From Monoplex corrugatus (lineage: Eukaryota; Mollusca; Gastropoda; Littorinimorpha; Ranellidae), in the NCBI GenBank assembly GCA_030674185.1, contig JAPXFY010000016.1, positions 49,242,750 to 49,306,749 on the forward strand: a stretch of DNA of 64,000 nucleotides, read 5' to 3'. Position 1 is the stretch's first letter; every line of letters starts with the position of its first letter. Positions 59,965-64,000 of this stretch are shown here, one piece after another. Both the position numbers and the translations under genes were made by a program. Below the pieces are notes generated by a model. That model saw only the letters and a list, made by a program, of their open reading frames with translations, was not told the origin of the DNA and ran no database searches.

Positions 59965-60064
59965 CTGTAACATAATAATAATAATAATAACGAATGATAC
60001 TTGTAAGGTGTATATCTCCCTTAACTCTATGCAGAATATATAGCTACATAGTCCCGAACATAAA

Positions 60065-60130
60065 TACATACATATATATACATACATGTACACATATATG
60101 TGTGTGTGTATATATATATATATATACATA
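60065..60130 (+). repeat. (AT/GT)n microsatellite
   Basis: Alternating TA and TG tract about 100 bp upstream (transcript sense) of W1. Confidence 0.9.
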
Positions 60131-60294
60131 TACTCATGAATGTAATCTCTTTTTGTGGATGAGAGCTATTATCCATTTTGCTACCCTATCCAGCTTTAGC
60201 TGTAATGATTTGTTTTCCCAACTTTGGAAGGAAAATGAACACAAACAAAAAATTGTTTCTTCCACTCACAAACATGACAGGCTGCAGATATCAT

Positions 60295-63200
60295 AGATTA
60301 CAAAGGATACTGTGAGACAAACAGATTACAGGGCTACTATGACACAAACAGATTACAGGGGATACTGTGAGACAAACAGATTACAGGGGATACTGTGAGA
60401 CAAACAGATTACAGGGATACTGTGAGACAAACCGATTACAGGGATACTGTGAGACAAACAGATTACAGGGGATACTGTGAGACAAACAGATTACAGGGGA
60501 TACTGTGAGACAAACAGATTACAGGGGATACTGTGAGACAAACAGATTATAGGGATACTATGAGACAAACAGATTACAGGGGATATGTGAGACAAACAGA
60601 TTACAGGGGATACTGTGAGACAAACAGATTATAAGGGATACTATGAGACAAACAGATTACAGGGGATACTGTGAGACAAACAGATTACAGGGAATACTAT
60701 CAGACAAACAGATTAGTGGGGATACTGTGAGACAAACAGATTACAGGCGATACTGTGAGACAAACAGATTACAGGGGACACTATCAGACAAACAGATTAC
60801 AGGGGATACTATGAGACAAACAGATTACAGGGGCTACTATGACACAAACAGATTACAGGGCTACTGTGAGAAAAACAGATTACAGGGGATACTGTGAGAC
60901 AAACAGATTACAGGGGATACTGTGAGACAAACAGATTACAGGGGACACTGTGAGACAAACAGATTACAGGGGATACTGTGAGACAAACAGATTACAGGGA
61001 TACTGTGAGACAAACAGATTACAGGGATACTGTGAGACAAACAGATTACAGGGGATACTGTGAGACAAACAGATTACAAGGGACACTGTGAGACAAACAG
61101 ATTACAGGGGATACTGTGAGACAAACAGATTACAAAGGATACTGTGAGACAAACAGATTACAGGGGATACTATGAGACAAACAGATTACAGGCGATATTA
61201 TGGGACAAACAGATTACAGGGGATACTGTGAGACAGACAGATTACAGGCATACTATAGACAAACAGATTACAGGGGATACTGTGAGACAAACAGATTACA
61301 GGGGATACAATGAGACAGATTACAGGGGATACTGTGAGACAAACAAATTACAGGCAATACTGTAAGACAAACAGATTACAAGGGATACTGTGAGACAAAC
61401 AGATTACAGGGGATACTGTGAGACAAACAGATTACAGGCGATACTATGAGACAAACAGATTATAGGGGATACTGTGAGACAAACAGATTACAGGTGATAC
61501 TATGAGACAAACAGATTACAGGGGATACTGTGAGACAAACAGATTACAGGCGATACTGTGAGACAAACAGATTACAGGGGATACTATCAGACAAACAGAT
61601 TACAGGGGATACTATCAGACAAACAGATTACAGGGGATACTGTGAGACAAACAGATTAGAGGGGATACTGTGAGACAAACAGATTACAGGCAATACTGTG
61701 AGACAAACAGATTACAGGGGATACTGTGAGACAAACAGATGACAGGGGATACTGTGAGACAAACAGATTACAGGGGATACTATAAGACAAACAGATTACA
61801 GGCGATACTGTGAGACAAACAGATTACAGGGGATACTATAAAACAAACAGATTACATGGGATACTGTGAGACATATTACAGGGGATACTGTGAGACAAAC
61901 AGATTACAGGGGATACTGTGAGACAAACAGATTACAGGGGATACTGTGAGACAAACAGATTACAGGGATACTGTGAGACAAACAGATTACAGGGGATACT
62001 GTGAGACAAACCGATTACAGGGGATACTGTGAGACAAACAGATTACAGGCAATACTGTGAGACAAACAGATTACAGGCGATACTATGAGACAAACAGATT
62101 ACAGGGGATACTGTGAGACAAACAGATTACATGCGATACTATGAGACAAACAAATTACAGGCAATACTGTGAGACAAACAGATTACATGCGATACTATGA
62201 GACAAACAAATTACATGCAATACTGTGAGACAAACAGATCACATGCGATACTATGAGACAAACAAACTACAGGCAATACTGTGAGACAAACAGATTACAT
62301 GCGATACTATGAGACAAACAAATTACATGCAATACTGTGAGGCAAACAGATTACATGCGATACTATGAGACAAACAAATTTCAGGCAATACTGTGAGACA
62401 AAGAGATTACATGCGATACTATGAGACAAACAAATTACAGGGGATACTGTGAGACAAACAGATTACATGCAATACTATGAGACAAACAAATTACAGGCAA
62501 TACTGTGAGACAAACAGATTACAGGCAATACTGTGAGACAAACAGATTACAGGGGATACTGTGAGACAAACAGATTACATGCAATACTATGAGACAAACA
62601 AATTACAGGCAATACTGTGAGACAAACAGATTACAGGCAATACTATGAGACAAACAAATTACAGGCAATACTGTGAGACAAACAGATTACATGCAATACT
62701 ATGAGACAAACAAATTACAGGCAATACTGTGAGACAAAAAAATTACAGGCAATACTGTGAGACAAACAGATTACATGTGATACTATGAGACAAACAGATA
62801 ACAGGCGATACTATGAGACAAAAAGAGTACAGGCGAACTATGAGACAAACAGATTACAGGCGAACTATGAGACAAACAGATTACAGGGGATACTGTGAGA
62901 CAAACAGATTACAGTCGATACTGTGAGACAAACAGGATTACAGGGGATACTATAAGACAAACAGATTACAGGGGATACTATAAGACAAACAGATTACAGG
63001 GGATACTGTGAGACAAACAGATTACAGTGGATACTGTGAGACAAACAGGATTACAGGGGATACTATAAGACAAACAGATTACAGGGGATACTGTGAGACA
63101 AACCGATTACAGGGGATACTGTGAGACAAACAGATTACAGGGGATACTGTGAGACAACAGATAACAGGGTATACTATGAGACAAACAGATTACAGGCGAT

Positions 63201-64000
63201 ATTATGAGACAAACAGATTACATGAGATACTATATGACAAACAGATTACAGGGGATACTGTGAGACAAACAGATAACAGGGGATACTATGAGAGAAACAG
63301 ATTACAGGGGATACTGTGAGACAAACAGTTTACAGGGGATACTGTGAGACAGATTACAGGGGATACTATGAGACAAACGATTACACTGTTATGAGACAAA
63401 CAGATTACAGGGGATACTGACAAGTAAGGACTGAAAACAGATTACAAGGGATACTGTGAGACAAACAGATTACAGGGGATACTGTGAGACAAACAGATTA
63501 CAGATATTATGGGACAAACAGATTACAGGGGATACTGTGAGACAAACAGATTACAGGCGATACTGTGAGACAAACAGATTACAGGAAGATACTGTGAGAC
63601 AAACGGATTACAGGGCGATACAATGAGACAGATTACAGGGGATACTGTGAGACAAACAGATTACAGGAATACTGTAAGACAAACAGATTACAGGGGATAC
63701 TGTGAGACAAACAGATTACAGGGGATACTGTGAGACAAACAGATTACAGGCGATACTGTGAGACAAACAGATTACAGGGATACTGATGAGACAAACAGAT
63801 TACAGGTGATACTAGTGAGACAAACAGATTACAGGATACTGTGAGACAAACAGATAACAGGGATACTGTGAGACAAACAGATTACAAAGGATACTGTAGA
63901 CAAACAGATTACAGGGGATTACTATCAGACAAACAGATTACAGGGATACTGTGAGACAAACAGATTAAGGGATACTGTGAGACAAACAGATTACAAAGGA
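60295..64000 (+). repeat. 28-bp minisatellite, about 130 units, open-ended
   Basis: Consensus gatactgtgagacaaacaga plus ttacaggg. From about 62,100 to 62,800 a two-unit alternation (tgcgatactatgag / ggcaatactgtgag) forms a 56-bp higher-order repeat. It continues past the window end. No spacers, so it is not a CRISPR; frames are artefacts. Confidence 0.97.

Noticed and set aside
58102..58569. 155-codon minus-strand frame
   Set aside because: Antisense over a LINE 3' fragment, with a Cys/Val run from a CA tract; no family resemblance.
60643..61365. Plus-strand frames rich in RQTDYRG-like repeats as genes
   Set aside because: Pure consequence of the 28-bp unit; 28 is not a multiple of three, so the peptide cycles through frames.
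60295..64000. CRISPR-like array
   Set aside because: Units are contiguous with no unique spacers, in an animal intron; it is an ordinary minisatellite.

Overview
The window is animal nuclear DNA: spliced coding exons on the minus strand sit in long introns packed with microsatellites, minisatellites and transposable-element (TE) relics. The repeat mix (RTE, CR1/L2-like and RNase H-bearing LINEs, tRNA-derived SINEs, piggyBac and pogo relics, a Ty3/gypsy element, very abundant (CA)n) together with an invertebrate-looking ADGRV1 suggests a lophotrochozoan, most likely a mollusc. The phylum is an inference. There are no bacterial genes, rRNA, CRISPR arrays or operons.

One host gene accounts for the recognisable cellular coding sequence: an internal part of ADGRV1 (VLGR1/GPR98), the giant Calx-beta-repeat adhesion GPCR. 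I resolve 27 exons on the minus strand, read from 59,964 down to 4,606. Every exon has an AG acceptor and a GT donor, and the intron phases agree at all 26 junctions, giving an uninterrupted 1,494 codons (4,482 bp). They encode about ten Calx-beta repeats followed by what looks like the start of the GAIN domain. Both ends of the gene (signal peptide and upstream Calx-beta/EAR repeats; GPS, 7TM and tail) lie outside the window.

Layout, left to right. 0-10 kb: intron with SINE pieces, an internally deleted piggyBac, LINE debris, a pogo-like MITE, and the two last visible exons (4.6 and 6.2 kb). 10.3 kb: exon. 10.9-18.3 kb: Ty3/gypsy LTR retrotransposon in the intron, opposite to the gene, with no reverse transcriptase. 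18.4-27.5 kb: eight exons with RTE LINE ends, SINEs and a 28-bp array. 27.5-38.4 kb: four exons (W16, W15, W14, W13) with RNase H LINE, CR1/L2-like LINE and SINE copies. 38.6-41.8 kb: 48-bp and 56-bp minisatellites. 42-52 kb: eight exons. 52.1-53.75 kb: 37-bp minisatellite. 54.3-60 kb: four exons, a 33-bp minisatellite interrupted by a TTAA-flanked insertion, and more LINE debris. 60.3-64 kb: a 28-bp minisatellite running off the window.

I see no new defence or metabolic system. The most unusual items are a TTAA-associated family of nested palindromes, minisatellites that multiply splice-acceptor sequence of the host gene, an in-frame read-through from a Calx-beta exon into a LINE RNase H domain, and the TTAA-precise insertion into the 33-bp array.
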